This document shows positions 1 through 7,668 of a stretch of DNA of 13,836 bases, piece by piece; position 1 is the first letter of the stretch, and each line of letters begins with the position of its first letter. This stretch comes from Planctomycetia bacterium (GTDB taxonomy: Bacteria; Planctomycetota; UBA11346), in assembly GCA_005801395.1 (NCBI GenBank), contig SYDV01000399.1:1-13836 (forward strand). The letters run 5' to 3'. A program made the translations under genes and the position numbers. Under the pieces are notes generated by a model. It ran no database searches. It was not told where the DNA came from and worked only from the letters and a program-made list of their open reading frames with translations.

Positions 1-297
1 CATTATCGCTGTCGTAAGCATTTCCGCTGATAAATTATTCATCGTCATCACAACGGCAGAAATTACACGTTGTTTCGGATTGAGCGCATGAAACCACGGA
101 CAGTTAGATAATGACAAGCCGTTAGCTATCACTGTTTGCCAATTTTGGGTCGACTCTGTGCCTTTAGCCGTGCGCCCTGTATCTTGCACAAAACTCGCCA
201 TTAAACGAGCCGCATGGGGCATCGTCCAGGATGGCACCAGCAACAACAGTGATGCTAAATCGACCATGTGCTGTGACGGCGTTTCCACTTGGCTCAT
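1..297 (-). CDS. Unrecognised protein, N-terminal 99 residues (cut by window edge)
   Basis: An open frame runs without a stop from an ATG at 297 to the window edge. The visible protein begins MSQVETPSQHMVDLASLL, with a hydrophobic stretch at about residues 13-22 (leucine-rich, then VPSW). A soluble-looking helical region with several Trp and Met residues follows. I see no signal peptide and no motif that I recognise, so no function is assigned. In-frame TGA six codons upstream limits the start to this ATG or a later one. The next candidates are GTG at codon 4 and ATG at codon 11. The gene follows the acyltransferase on the same strand, but a 110-base AT-rich gap with operator-like symmetry separates them, so it probably has its own promoter. 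The reading frame is convincing for its length and codon use resembles its neighbours, but 99 codons without an end is modest evidence. Confidence 0.6.
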   Translation of the reverse strand, partial: MSQVETPSQHMVDLASLLLLVPSWTMPHAARLMASFVQDTGRTAKGTESTQNWQTVIANGLSLSNCPWFHALNPKQRVISAVVMTMNNLSAEMLTTAIM

Positions 298-323
298 GAC
301 GGTAGCATTACGTCATTATCCTT

Positions 324-335
324 ATATCAAGATAT
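324..335. promoter_or_regulatory. Operator-like palindrome ATATC-N2-GATAT
   Basis: Five-base inverted half-sites with a 2-base spacer lie 27-38 bases upstream of the ATG at 297. That position and symmetry would suit a dimeric repressor such as an ArsR- or TetR-type protein. Short AT-rich palindromes also arise by chance, and no regulator gene is visible here, so the call is tentative. Confidence 0.3.
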
Positions 336-349
336 TTTTGTCCTTTTAT

Positions 350-365
350 CTCTTTATCAAAAGAG
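350..365 (-). terminator. Small hairpin downstream of the acyltransferase gene
   Basis: The arms CTCTTT (350-355) and AAAGAG (360-365) pair perfectly around a 4-base loop, about 43 bases after the acyltransferase stop. The stem is short and low in GC, and no clean T-run follows on the minus strand, so it is a poor intrinsic terminator. It is the only hairpin I see at the end of the long gene run. It may instead be part of the promoter/operator region. Confidence 0.2.
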
Positions 366-407
366 CGCTTCAATTAAGTGATGATCGCACAGGCTTTATG
401 GCTCTGA

Positions 408-1673
408 TTAGGCCCTTGAGTACATTCCCCAACCACTTGTAGATAAAGGCGTTACCTTTCCATGAGGCGCCGACACCTCGTCCAACCGGATAGCCACCGA
501 TAAAGCAGACGTCAACGGTTGCCACGCTTGAGCCCCCTGCGCATCTGCACCCATCCAGGCACATACTACCGACGCATCTGGGGGAATAATCGGCAACGAT
601 TGCAGATCACTCACCACCACATCACCTGCACGTTGCCACAATCGTGCGGCAGCATCTCGACGTGCTTCATCATATTCACAGGCATAAATAACCGCTTGTG
701 GGTAAAGCAAACGAATCACCTGCGCGATACTACTCCAACCAATACCTAATAATACCCACGGTCCCTTGGTATTAGGTAATTCTAAAATAACTCGCCACGA
801 TGAATCCGATAATTCCATTAATGCCAGTTGGCGCTGCGCAGGAGTGAGCACACCAAGGCGATGTTTTCTGTGACGATCTAAATCACCCGTAGTCAGGAGC
901 ATCTTCATGATTTCGCGACGACCATTAATAATTGCCTCTCGCACACGCGCGGCAAATTGGCGATTACTTTCGTCTGACATGATGGTCATCGCGGGCAATA
1001 TCCGCGCATGCACCCGAGTAGGATGAATCCACATCGATCCAGGACGAATACCTTGGCGCGAACCGGCAATGGCAACCGGCACTACCGAGCATGATAAATG
1101 CTTGGCTAATACAAATGCACCAGGACGAAAACGATCTAATAGTCCACTACGACTTCTGCGACCTTCGGAGAAAATAAATAAACCAATACCTACATCTGGT
1201 AACGTGATGGCGGCATCGTCTTGATAGGCATCCGGGGTTAATTCATCGCTATTGTACAAACCCGCTGCTCGAGCGGCCACCCCTAAAGGAAAGGCGCGAA
1301 AAACCCAAGTTTTCGCCAACATCGTGCGCAATCCAGGTAATCCGCACGCGACTAAAATATCGAGCATTCCTTCGTGATTCGACACCACGACACGTGCTGA
1401 TTTTAATGCCGCGATATCACCATCATAACGCCAACTCACCGTTGGTGTCACGAAGAAAACCGTGCGCATGGCAAAACGCATGACGATGGCAACCCAACGT
1501 CGTCTCCCAACGGGCAAAATATAAGCGAGCGGTAAGAACAGCGGCAAGGTCAGGCAAAAAGTCGCAAATGCAAAATAACCGCAAATGCTATTAATGACGG
1601 TAGCTAGATCGGCTGGCCAATATGGTTCGGCCAATGGCGGCTGTTCAATAACTGAGGCAACCGCTTCGTTCAT
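408..1673 (-). CDS. PlsC-type lipid acyltransferase with C-terminal methyltransferase-like domain
   Basis: 421 residues. A membrane segment at about residues 29-55 is followed by an LPLAT/PlsC acyltransferase domain (about 80-235). The catalytic NHEGMLD motif has the H-x4-D pair at H100 and D105. The acyl-acceptor motif SEGRRSRSG is at 169-177, and the VVPVAIAG block is at 197-204. The family moves acyl chains from acyl-CoA or acyl-ACP to lysophosphatidic acid or related lipids at the inner membrane. Beyond the usual 230-260 residues there is a linker. A Rossmann-like segment then follows (about 300-380), with LLGIGWSS as a possible SAM loop (308-315), an acidic CEYDE strand end (332-336) and SDLQSLP (355-361). 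This looks like a class I methyltransferase fold, perhaps degenerate. The ATG lies 6 bases after the thioesterase stop with no clear Shine-Dalgarno, so coupled translation is likely. The acyltransferase call is firm, but its substrate is unknown. Confidence 0.85.
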   Translation of the reverse strand: MNEAVASVIEQPPLAEPYWPADLATVINSICGYFAFATFCLTLPLFLPLAYILPVGRRRWVAIVMRFAMRTVFFVTPTVSWRYDGDIAALKSARVVVSNHEGMLDILVACGLPGLRTMLAKTWVFRAFPLGVAARAAGLYNSDELTPDAYQDDAAITLPDVGIGLFIFSEGRRSRSGLLDRFRPGAFVLAKHLSCSVVPVAIAGSRQGIRPGSMWIHPTRVHARILPAMTIMSDESNRQFAARVREAIINGRREIMKMLLTTGDLDRHRKHRLGVLTPAQRQLALMELSDSSWRVILELPNTKGPWVLLGIGWSSIAQVIRLLYPQAVIYACEYDEARRDAAARLWQRAGDVVVSDLQSLPIIPPDASVVCAWMGADAQGAQAWQPLTSALSVAIRLDEVSAPHGKVTPLSTSGWGMYSRA

Positions 1674-1679
1674 GGCATT

Positions 1680-2069
1680 TCAGCCAAGGACAGTGATAAT
1701 TTCTGGTGGAATCCGAATTGGTCGACCGGCTGGTGACATGGCGGCAATCGTTACCGTTGCCTCTGCACACAGAATCTCGCCATGACTCAAGGTGGTCGCA
1801 AATTCAACGCGACTTGGTCCTTTAGCGGTTGCCGTTGTGACACAGGTAATCACATCGTCAAAGCGTAAACTACGACGATAACTAACTGACAAATCTATGA
1901 CGGGCATTAATATGCCATTTTTTTCTAATTCACGATAACTACAGCCCAATTGCCGCAATAATTCGATGCGACATTCCTCAAGCCAAGTGACATAAGCACC
2001 ATGATGCGCCACACCCATCTGGTCGCTTTCGCTATAACGAACGCGAATAGAATGGGTGCCGATAGCCAC
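1680..2069 (-). CDS. YbgC-like acyl-CoA thioesterase (hotdog fold)
   Basis: 129 residues from the GTG at 2069. This belongs to the 4-hydroxybenzoyl-CoA thioesterase/YbgC family, small cytoplasmic oligomers that hydrolyse acyl-CoA or acyl-ACP thioesters. The N-terminal signature YSESDQMGVAHHGAYVTWLE (12-31) gives the catalytic Asp D16 and the conserved His H23, seven residues apart as in YbgC. IDLSVSYRRSLRFDD matches the family's central strand region. The frame stays open upstream to 2195 inside nuoN, but the extra 42 residues are Arg/Pro-rich and are the nuoN tail read in another frame. I therefore chose GTG 2069, four bases after the nuoN stop, which gives the normal family length. No Shine-Dalgarno is evident, so coupling to nuoN is likely. 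Its partner is the acyltransferase 6 bases downstream. The substrate cannot be told from sequence. Confidence 0.85.
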   Translation of the reverse strand: MAIGTHSIRVRYSESDQMGVAHHGAYVTWLEECRIELLRQLGCSYRELEKNGILMPVIDLSVSYRRSLRFDDVITCVTTATAKGPSRVEFATTLSHGEILCAEATVTIAAMSPAGRPIRIPPEIITVLG

Positions 2070-2073
2070 GTAA

Positions 2074-3633
2074 TTAGCGCGGTGTCGGTGTTGTAATTGG
2101 GGCAGCCGGAGCCACGGCCGCGGTTTTCGCTGCTGGGGCAGCGCCACTTTGCGCAGAACTCTTGCCCAAGGCATTCGGCCACGCCATGAGCGCAAACACC
2201 GCGATAGCAGCCACGCTCAAAGCCCAACGTGCCAATACTGGCGAACTAGCCGTTTGTGGTTCTTTATTGGTTGCAGCCCACAACGTCACAATCATACGAA
2301 TATAATAAGCCGCACCAACGACCGCCATTACCATGGCAAAAATCGCAATCATCATTTTGCCTTTGTGCACCAGATCAGCAAAGACTAAGAATTTACCCAA
2401 AAAGCCGATCGTGGGCGGAATACCAGCAATCGAAATCAGGAATATAGTGAGCATTAAACCATAGAAAGGTTGAGCGCGACCCTGACCAGCAAGGCTGCTC
2501 AAATTATCGCCCGCATCATCTTTTCCGCTAATTGCAGCAAAGGCCGCCAAAGCACCCGCCGTAGCAATCGCATAAGCGACCAAATAATACCACAGACTAT
2601 TCAGAGTTAAAAGTTCGCCAGTGCTGGTGGGCAATGCTAATGCCAACATCATGTAACCAGCATGGGCAATTGAACTATAGGCAACAATGCGGCGTGCGCT
2701 GGTTTGCTTGAGCGCACTGAAATTACCTAACACCAAACTTAACAAGCCTAAAACCAGCAAAGCGAGATTTAATTTCTCCAATGACACCATACCAACTTGG
2801 GTCACCGTAACCGCCTCACCCAAATTCAGCACACCACCTGGGTGAGTGCCGCTGCTCATTGCAACCAAGTTCAACCACAGTGCGCCAATGGCAGTAAAGC
2901 CACCGACTTTAATGACCGCACCCATGAAACCCGTGACCGCAATTGGTGCACCCGTGTACGCATCAGGTGCCCAGAAATGGAAAGGAACAACACCAACTTT
3001 AAATAATAAACCAATCAACATCAAAACCTGACCGACATAGAACAAGGTTTGATGATTAATATCTAAGGCGGCGTGACCAAAATTCGTGTGGCCCGTCGCA
3101 CCATACGTCAGCGCCGTACCATAGAGATAAATCGCGCTGAATACCGAACCCATTATAAAATACTTAAATAGCGCCTCGTTAGATTCGGGACGTGAGCGAC
3201 GTAAACCAACCATCGCATAAATGGACAGCGATGCTAATTCGATGCCAGCGAACAATGCTAAGCTGTCATTGGCCATCGTCATGACCATAGCGCCTACCGT
3301 GGCGAATAAGGTCAATGCGTAGGATTCACCACCTGGATATTCATCGCGTGATAAACTTTGTTGAAGACCTGCAATAGAACACAATGCCGCTGCAATAATG
3401 GCTCCGCACAACCACATGCGTGGAGTATCCATGGCTAATAAGCCATGCAGATGTCCAGTGGTCACACCAAACTGAGTCAGACCTGCTGCCACTAAAAATC
3501 CTGCCGCTAACCAAGGTATAATGGCATGTTTACTGGCTCGTTGCAGGAAAGGTTCAAACCCCAATGCCACTAAGGCGCCAATAAGCACCAGCGACATCGG
3601 CACGAGCATAGGAAAAAGGTCGGCGGTTGGCAT
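2074..3633 (-). CDS. nuoN: NADH-quinone oxidoreductase subunit N
   Basis: 519 residues. Antiporter-like membrane subunit of complex I, one of three Mrp-type proton channels in the membrane arm. The key residues line up with E. coli NuoN. They are the TM5 Glu in FAGIELASL (E132), K157 in EALFKYF, the TM7 Lys in LLFKVGVVPFHFW (K212), K242, and the TM12 Lys in GFLGKFLVF (K414). The YSSIAHAGYMM block (319-329) is typical of NuoN. The core ends at about residue 486. The last 33 residues are an Ala/Pro/Thr-rich tail not found in E. coli NuoN. The ATG lies 3 bases after the nuoM stop, with no obvious Shine-Dalgarno, which suggests coupled translation. Confidence 0.97.
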   Translation of the reverse strand: MPTADLFPMLVPMSLVLIGALVALGFEPFLQRASKHAIIPWLAAGFLVAAGLTQFGVTTGHLHGLLAMDTPRMWLCGAIIAAALCSIAGLQQSLSRDEYPGGESYALTLFATVGAMVMTMANDSLALFAGIELASLSIYAMVGLRRSRPESNEALFKYFIMGSVFSAIYLYGTALTYGATGHTNFGHAALDINHQTLFYVGQVLMLIGLLFKVGVVPFHFWAPDAYTGAPIAVTGFMGAVIKVGGFTAIGALWLNLVAMSSGTHPGGVLNLGEAVTVTQVGMVSLEKLNLALLVLGLLSLVLGNFSALKQTSARRIVAYSSIAHAGYMMLALALPTSTGELLTLNSLWYYLVAYAIATAGALAAFAAISGKDDAGDNLSSLAGQGRAQPFYGLMLTIFLISIAGIPPTIGFLGKFLVFADLVHKGKMMIAIFAMVMAVVGAAYYIRMIVTLWAATNKEPQTASSPVLARWALSVAAIAVFALMAWPNALGKSSAQSGAAPAAKTAAVAPAAPITTPTPR

Positions 3634-3636
3634 AGG

Positions 3637-5229
3637 TCAATTACTGGTGGGCGTGGCGGCGGAGGGAACAACAGGAGTCGATGCGGGTTTAGTCTGCGCT
3701 GCAGGGACGTCAGCTTTTACTGCTTGCGCTGCTTTTTCAGCGTCAGCTGCCTTATCTTTCAGCACGCGCGCTGGACGGATTAACTCATCAACGACAGGCA
3801 CAGCCACAGCGTTGATCGGCTTGGGATAGAATCCAAAAAAGAATGATGCGAGTAATAATGGCACCACGGCCATGGCTTCACTGGCATTTAAATCGGCCAA
3901 ACGATCCAAGCTTGGGTGACGCTTGCCATATAACCAACGTTGCACCACGCGCAGAATATAAACAGCTCCTAAGATCACTGACAAACCAGCGAGTAAGGCA
4001 ATGGTAAAACCCAATCCGGCATAAGTGCCGAACAAGAGCATGAATTCACCAATAAAGTTTGCCGTACCTGGCAATGCTGCTGACGCTAATCCGGTGATGA
4101 CAAATAAAACCGCGAAAATGGGTGTCCGATTCGCAAGCCCACCAAAATCATCTAAACCTCGACTTGAACTGCGCGCTTCCATGTAACCAACCAACAAAAA
4201 CAGCGCTGCCACTGATAAACCATGAGCGACCATCTGCACCGTCACGCCAGCGGATGCGGCTTGATGGAAACTGAAAATACCGACCATGACTAAACTTAAA
4301 TGGCTCAAACTGGAAAAGGCGATCATGCGTTTGATATCATCTTGCGCCATCGCGACCAATGCGCCGCCAACCACGCCAATTAAACCTAAATAGACAAACA
4401 CATCAGCGTACTCAACGCACAAACCTGGGAACATTGGAATGACGATTCGCAAGAAACCATAAACCCCAATTTTAGCCATCGCACCGGCTAACAACACCGC
4501 CGCGCCAGCGGGCGCTTCAGCATAGGTGCGCGCCTGCCAAGAATGAAATGGCACCAATGGAACTTTAACCGCAAAGGCCAAAGCGAATGCGGCGAATAAC
4601 CAACATTCCCCAGTCGCCGATAATACTCCGGAATCGCGAAGACCTGGGAGATCGGTAATAATACGTGCTAACTCAGTCGATCCAATCTTCCAGGCTAACC
4701 ACCAAATACCGACCAGCATAAATACTGATCCAAGCATGGTGTAGAGAAAGAACCACAAAGATGCACTGCGACGTTCAGACCCGCCGAACACCGCAATTAA
4801 CACCACCATCGGCACCAACATCGCTTCAAAGAATAAATAGAAGAGCACCAGATCGCGAGATAACAGCGCGCCGATCATTAATCCTTCCATCACCAACAAC
4901 GACGTCACAAATTCTCGCATGCGATCGCCCACCAATTGACGCGAACCCAAAATGGCAACCGGAGTCAACCAGGTCACCAATTGAATGAGCCAACTAGATA
5001 AGCCATCACTAGCTAAATGCACATGCACCGTGGCATTCGTACCCCACAAGGTGAACCACGGCATGCTAGCATCAAGGACAGGCATGCAGGTCACTAAGGG
5101 CAGACCCAATAAGGCGCAGCCAATAGCGAGTATCAGCCCCAAGCGAAAGCTGGACTCACCGTCACGTCCAGACGCAACGGCTGTCAGCACAGCGGCTAAA
5201 ATGGGTGCAATAAGCAGGGCGTAGAGCAT
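3637..5229 (-). CDS. nuoM: NADH-quinone oxidoreductase subunit M
   Basis: 530 residues. The middle antiporter-like proton channel of the complex I membrane arm. Residues matching the essential ones of E. coli NuoM are present. They are E135 in FFEAMLVPM (TM5), K222 in VKVPLVPFHSW (TM7), K253 in MAKIGVYGF (TM8), and E395 in NFIGEFMLLF (TM12), which replaces the Lys of NuoL and NuoN as is normal for NuoM. After the last helix (to about residue 478) there is a charged Lys/Ala helix-like stretch (488-508) and an Ala/Pro/Thr-rich end to residue 530. This tail is longer than in E. coli. The start is ATG 20 bases after the nuoL stop, preceded by a weak purine stretch (GCGGATAGG). Confidence 0.97.
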   Translation of the reverse strand: MLYALLIAPILAAVLTAVASGRDGESSFRLGLILAIGCALLGLPLVTCMPVLDASMPWFTLWGTNATVHVHLASDGLSSWLIQLVTWLTPVAILGSRQLVGDRMREFVTSLLVMEGLMIGALLSRDLVLFYLFFEAMLVPMVVLIAVFGGSERRSASLWFFLYTMLGSVFMLVGIWWLAWKIGSTELARIITDLPGLRDSGVLSATGECWLFAAFALAFAVKVPLVPFHSWQARTYAEAPAGAAVLLAGAMAKIGVYGFLRIVIPMFPGLCVEYADVFVYLGLIGVVGGALVAMAQDDIKRMIAFSSLSHLSLVMVGIFSFHQAASAGVTVQMVAHGLSVAALFLLVGYMEARSSSRGLDDFGGLANRTPIFAVLFVITGLASAALPGTANFIGEFMLLFGTYAGLGFTIALLAGLSVILGAVYILRVVQRWLYGKRHPSLDRLADLNASEAMAVVPLLLASFFFGFYPKPINAVAVPVVDELIRPARVLKDKAADAEKAAQAVKADVPAAQTKPASTPVVPSAATPTSN

Positions 5230-5249
5230 CGGGGCCTATCCGCTAATGG

Positions 5250-7343
5250 TCAGAAGAGGAATTCGAGTAACAAAAAGATAATTGCCACGGCGAGTGCGGC
5301 CAAACCGACCACCCACGCAATGGGTCCTGATAACAACAACAGCGCAACTAATCCAACGGCACCAGCAACGCTCAGTGTCAGTGAACTGCGCAGGCGAGGA
5401 CGTTGTACCGACGTATAGCCATCACCAAGAAAGCGTGAGACTTCAGCCGTCAGACCAACAATACCACCAATGATCGCATCAACGATCCAGGCCAAGATCC
5501 ATGCAGCCACTTTGGTCGGAATAATAACGGTGGCATGATAAACACGGTCGAAACCCCAGGTCCACCACGCGGCGAAACCAACCAAATCTTTTTCCGTGCT
5601 GTTGACGTGACCACGACTCCAAATGAAATGTGCGATTATCCAACCCAAGGCCGCTAATAAGGTACCTATTCCAGCAACGATCAACGGTAAATTGGAAGCA
5701 TGATGCGCAGCGGCATGTGGATGCATGAATTTTTGTGCCGACCCTACCACAGGACTGAGGTACGCTTCAAAAGCATTCGTACCAGAACCACCTAATACCG
5801 GCGACCACAACACACCAACCACCAAACTACCAAAACCCAATACTGAAATGGGAATAAGCATAGTCGCTGGTGATTCTTTCACATGGCCCTTTACCTCATC
5901 GCTATGACGGACTGGGCTCCAGAATGTCAAATACATCACGCGGGTCATATAAATCGCTGTCAGTAATGCCACAAACCCGGCAACTACGCCGACAATGGGC
6001 CCGAGAAAATGCGCCTCATATAAGCGTTCCAAAATAAGATCTTTCGAAAAGAAACCGGACCCCAGCGGTGCGCCAATAATTGCCCACCAACCACAGAACA
6101 TCCAAGTATAAGTAATTGGCATTAAGGTTTTCAAGCCACCCATACGACGCATATCTTGTTCGTGATGTAAGCCATGAATGACAGAACCAGCAGCTAAGAA
6201 CAACGTCGCTTTGAAGAAGGCGTGCGTAAAGACATGGAACAGTGCGACGTCAAAAGCACCAACGCCGCACGCCATAAACATGAAGCCCAATTGGCTAATA
6301 GTCGAATAAGCGAGAGCCTTTTTAATGTCGAGCTGAACCAAGCCAGCGACTGCACCCCAAGCCGCCGTAATACAGCCAACCACCAACACGATATCGAGCG
6401 CGGTCAGGCCGAAGCACACCGGAGCCGTCGCATGGACAAAAACATCAGATAAACGCGCCAGTAAATAAATACCCGACGTCACCATGGTCGCCGCGTGAAT
6501 TAATGCCGACACTGGCGTTGGACCCGCCATCGCATCTGGCAACCACGTAACCAAAGGAATCTGCGCACTCTTACCTGTGCAACCAACAAAGATCAAAATA
6601 CAGGCTGCACTGAGCAATCCCGCGCTACCCGCAATAATTCCGGCATTGGATGCGCTATTGAACCACGACGCGATTTCGCGGTAGTTGAAACTTCCTTGAC
6701 CATTTTGATTCATGACCATGAACAGGGCAAAGATACCTAATAAAAAGCCCAAATCACCAACACGATTAACGATAAAGGCTTTTCGTGCGGCATCGTTGTA
6801 ATCATTATTGTGGTGCCAGAAGCCAACTAACAGGTACGAACACATACCGACGCCTTCCCAACCCAGGAACGTCATTGGCAAACTGTCACCAATCACCAAC
6901 ACGATCATCGAAAACATAAACAAATTCATGTAGGTCATGAAGCGCGCAAAGCCGCGATCTTCCCACATGTAACCAACCGAATAAAGGTGAATCATGGTGC
7001 CGATACCGGTGACAAACAGCAACATCATGCTGGTCAGACGATCGAACATGAGGCCAACTTGTACATTCAGACTGAAACCGCCGACTTTGATCGACATCCA
7101 ATCCCACAAATTTTGCACTAAGGCGGGATTTGACTCTACATTCGCAATGCTGCCCAATTTAAAGGCCGCAATAACCGTCAGCACAAAGGCTAGGCCAGGC
7201 ATTAAAACAGCAATCAAGGATACGAACCCACGGTTCGGACCATACGCACTACGCGCACCACCTAAACTTAACGCACCATTTAATATGGCGCCTAAGAGCG
7301 GCAGAAACGGGATGAGCCACAATAACTCGAACGTGACTTTCAC
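5250..7343 (-). CDS. nuoL: NADH-quinone oxidoreductase subunit L
   Basis: 697 residues, against 613 in E. coli. Distal antiporter-like subunit of complex I with the long lateral helix. Key residues are visible: E163 in FLGWEGVGMCSYLLVGFW (TM5), K258 in CTGKSAQIPL (TM7), K378 in THAFFKATLF (TM10/11) and K434 in FFSKDLIL (TM12). A His-rich loop lies at about 541-548. The lateral helix region is about 595-645. After it the protein has two hydrophobic segments (about 653-672 and 675-697) where the family usually has one, so the C-terminus may end on the opposite side. The start is GTG, supported by a good AAGGAG site at 7351-7356. Confidence 0.97.
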   Translation of the reverse strand: MKVTFELLWLIPFLPLLGAILNGALSLGGARSAYGPNRGFVSLIAVLMPGLAFVLTVIAAFKLGSIANVESNPALVQNLWDWMSIKVGGFSLNVQVGLMFDRLTSMMLLFVTGIGTMIHLYSVGYMWEDRGFARFMTYMNLFMFSMIVLVIGDSLPMTFLGWEGVGMCSYLLVGFWHHNNDYNDAARKAFIVNRVGDLGFLLGIFALFMVMNQNGQGSFNYREIASWFNSASNAGIIAGSAGLLSAACILIFVGCTGKSAQIPLVTWLPDAMAGPTPVSALIHAATMVTSGIYLLARLSDVFVHATAPVCFGLTALDIVLVVGCITAAWGAVAGLVQLDIKKALAYSTISQLGFMFMACGVGAFDVALFHVFTHAFFKATLFLAAGSVIHGLHHEQDMRRMGGLKTLMPITYTWMFCGWWAIIGAPLGSGFFSKDLILERLYEAHFLGPIVGVVAGFVALLTAIYMTRVMYLTFWSPVRHSDEVKGHVKESPATMLIPISVLGFGSLVVGVLWSPVLGGSGTNAFEAYLSPVVGSAQKFMHPHAAAHHASNLPLIVAGIGTLLAALGWIIAHFIWSRGHVNSTEKDLVGFAAWWTWGFDRVYHATVIIPTKVAAWILAWIVDAIIGGIVGLTAEVSRFLGDGYTSVQRPRLRSSLTLSVAGAVGLVALLLLSGPIAWVVGLAALAVAIIFLLLEFLF

Positions 7344-7347
7344 TCGC

Positions 7348-7668
7348 CTACTCCTTCATATCCGCAAAGGCATCGCTATCGAGCGATTCACGCCCGCGCA
7401 CGATGCAGATCACCATTGCCAAACCGACACACGCCTCTGCTGCGGCAATGGCGATAATAAAAATAGGCGTCATTTGGCCAACCAACGATGCTTGCGCATC
7501 CAAGCCACGACTAAAACCAACAAAGCTTAAATTCACAGCATTGAGCATCAACTCGATACCCATCAGCAAGAGGAAGACATTACGACGTGTCAACGCGACG
7601 GCTAATCCTAAGCAGAACAAAATCGCCGCTATGATCTGCACATCACCAAGAGCAATATGATGGAACAT
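7348..7668 (-). CDS. nuoK: NADH-quinone oxidoreductase subunit K
   Basis: 106 residues with three membrane helices, close to the usual 100. It belongs to the MnhC/ND4L-like part of the complex I membrane arm that links the quinone site to the antiporter subunits. The two membrane glutamates needed for coupling are present: E39 in LLLMGIELMLNAVNL, and E78 in IAIAAAEACVGLA. They correspond to E36 and E72 of E. coli NuoK. The start ATG overlaps the nuoJ stop by one base (TAATG). A strong AGGAGG at 7679-7684 lies 10 bases upstream. Confidence 0.98.
   Translation of the reverse strand: MFHHIALGDVQIIAAILFCLGLAVALTRRNVFLLLMGIELMLNAVNLSFVGFSRGLDAQASLVGQMTPIFIIAIAAAEACVGLAMVICIVRGRESLDSDAFADMKE
7351..7356 (-). 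promoter_or_regulatory. Ribosome binding site AAGGAG for nuoL
   Basis: A perfect AAGGAG core overlaps the end of nuoK and lies 7 bases before the GTG at 7343. It fixes that GTG as the nuoL start. Confidence 0.8.

Larger units (their letters stand above)
298..407 (-). promoter_or_regulatory. AT-rich intergenic region, probable promoter/operator of the partial gene at 1-297
   Basis: This is the only sizeable non-coding gap in the window. It is strikingly AT-rich between about 310 and 360, unlike the flanking genes. On the minus strand it contains TTGATAAAGAGATAAAAGG, then an ATATC-TT-GATAT palindrome, then ATAAGGATAATG. TTGATA could be a -35 box, with AAATAT about 17 bases later as a weak -10, but neither is a strong match. 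The GATAAA/GATATA-like words repeat several times, as an operator might. Seeing a promoter here is inference from composition and position, not from a clear consensus. Confidence 0.45.

Noticed and set aside
158..442. 94-residue open frame on the plus strand across the intergenic gap
   Set aside because: It runs opposite the partial gene, the AT-rich control region and the acyltransferase end, with no ribosome binding site and no recognisable motif.
2070..2195. Longer thioesterase start at 2195, adding 42 residues
   Set aside because: The added part is the nuoN tail read in another frame (Arg/Pro-rich) and would overlap nuoN by 122 bases. GTG 2069 gives the usual family length and spacing.
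3521..3829. 102-residue plus-strand frame, rich in Ala, Ser and Thr
   Set aside because: It is the complement of the low-complexity nuoM tail and the nuoN start. The composition explains the long open frame.
6994..7530. 178-residue open frame on the plus strand
   Set aside because: It lies opposite the nuoL start and nuoK, both with intact catalytic residues. The composition is that of a shadow frame and no motif is present.
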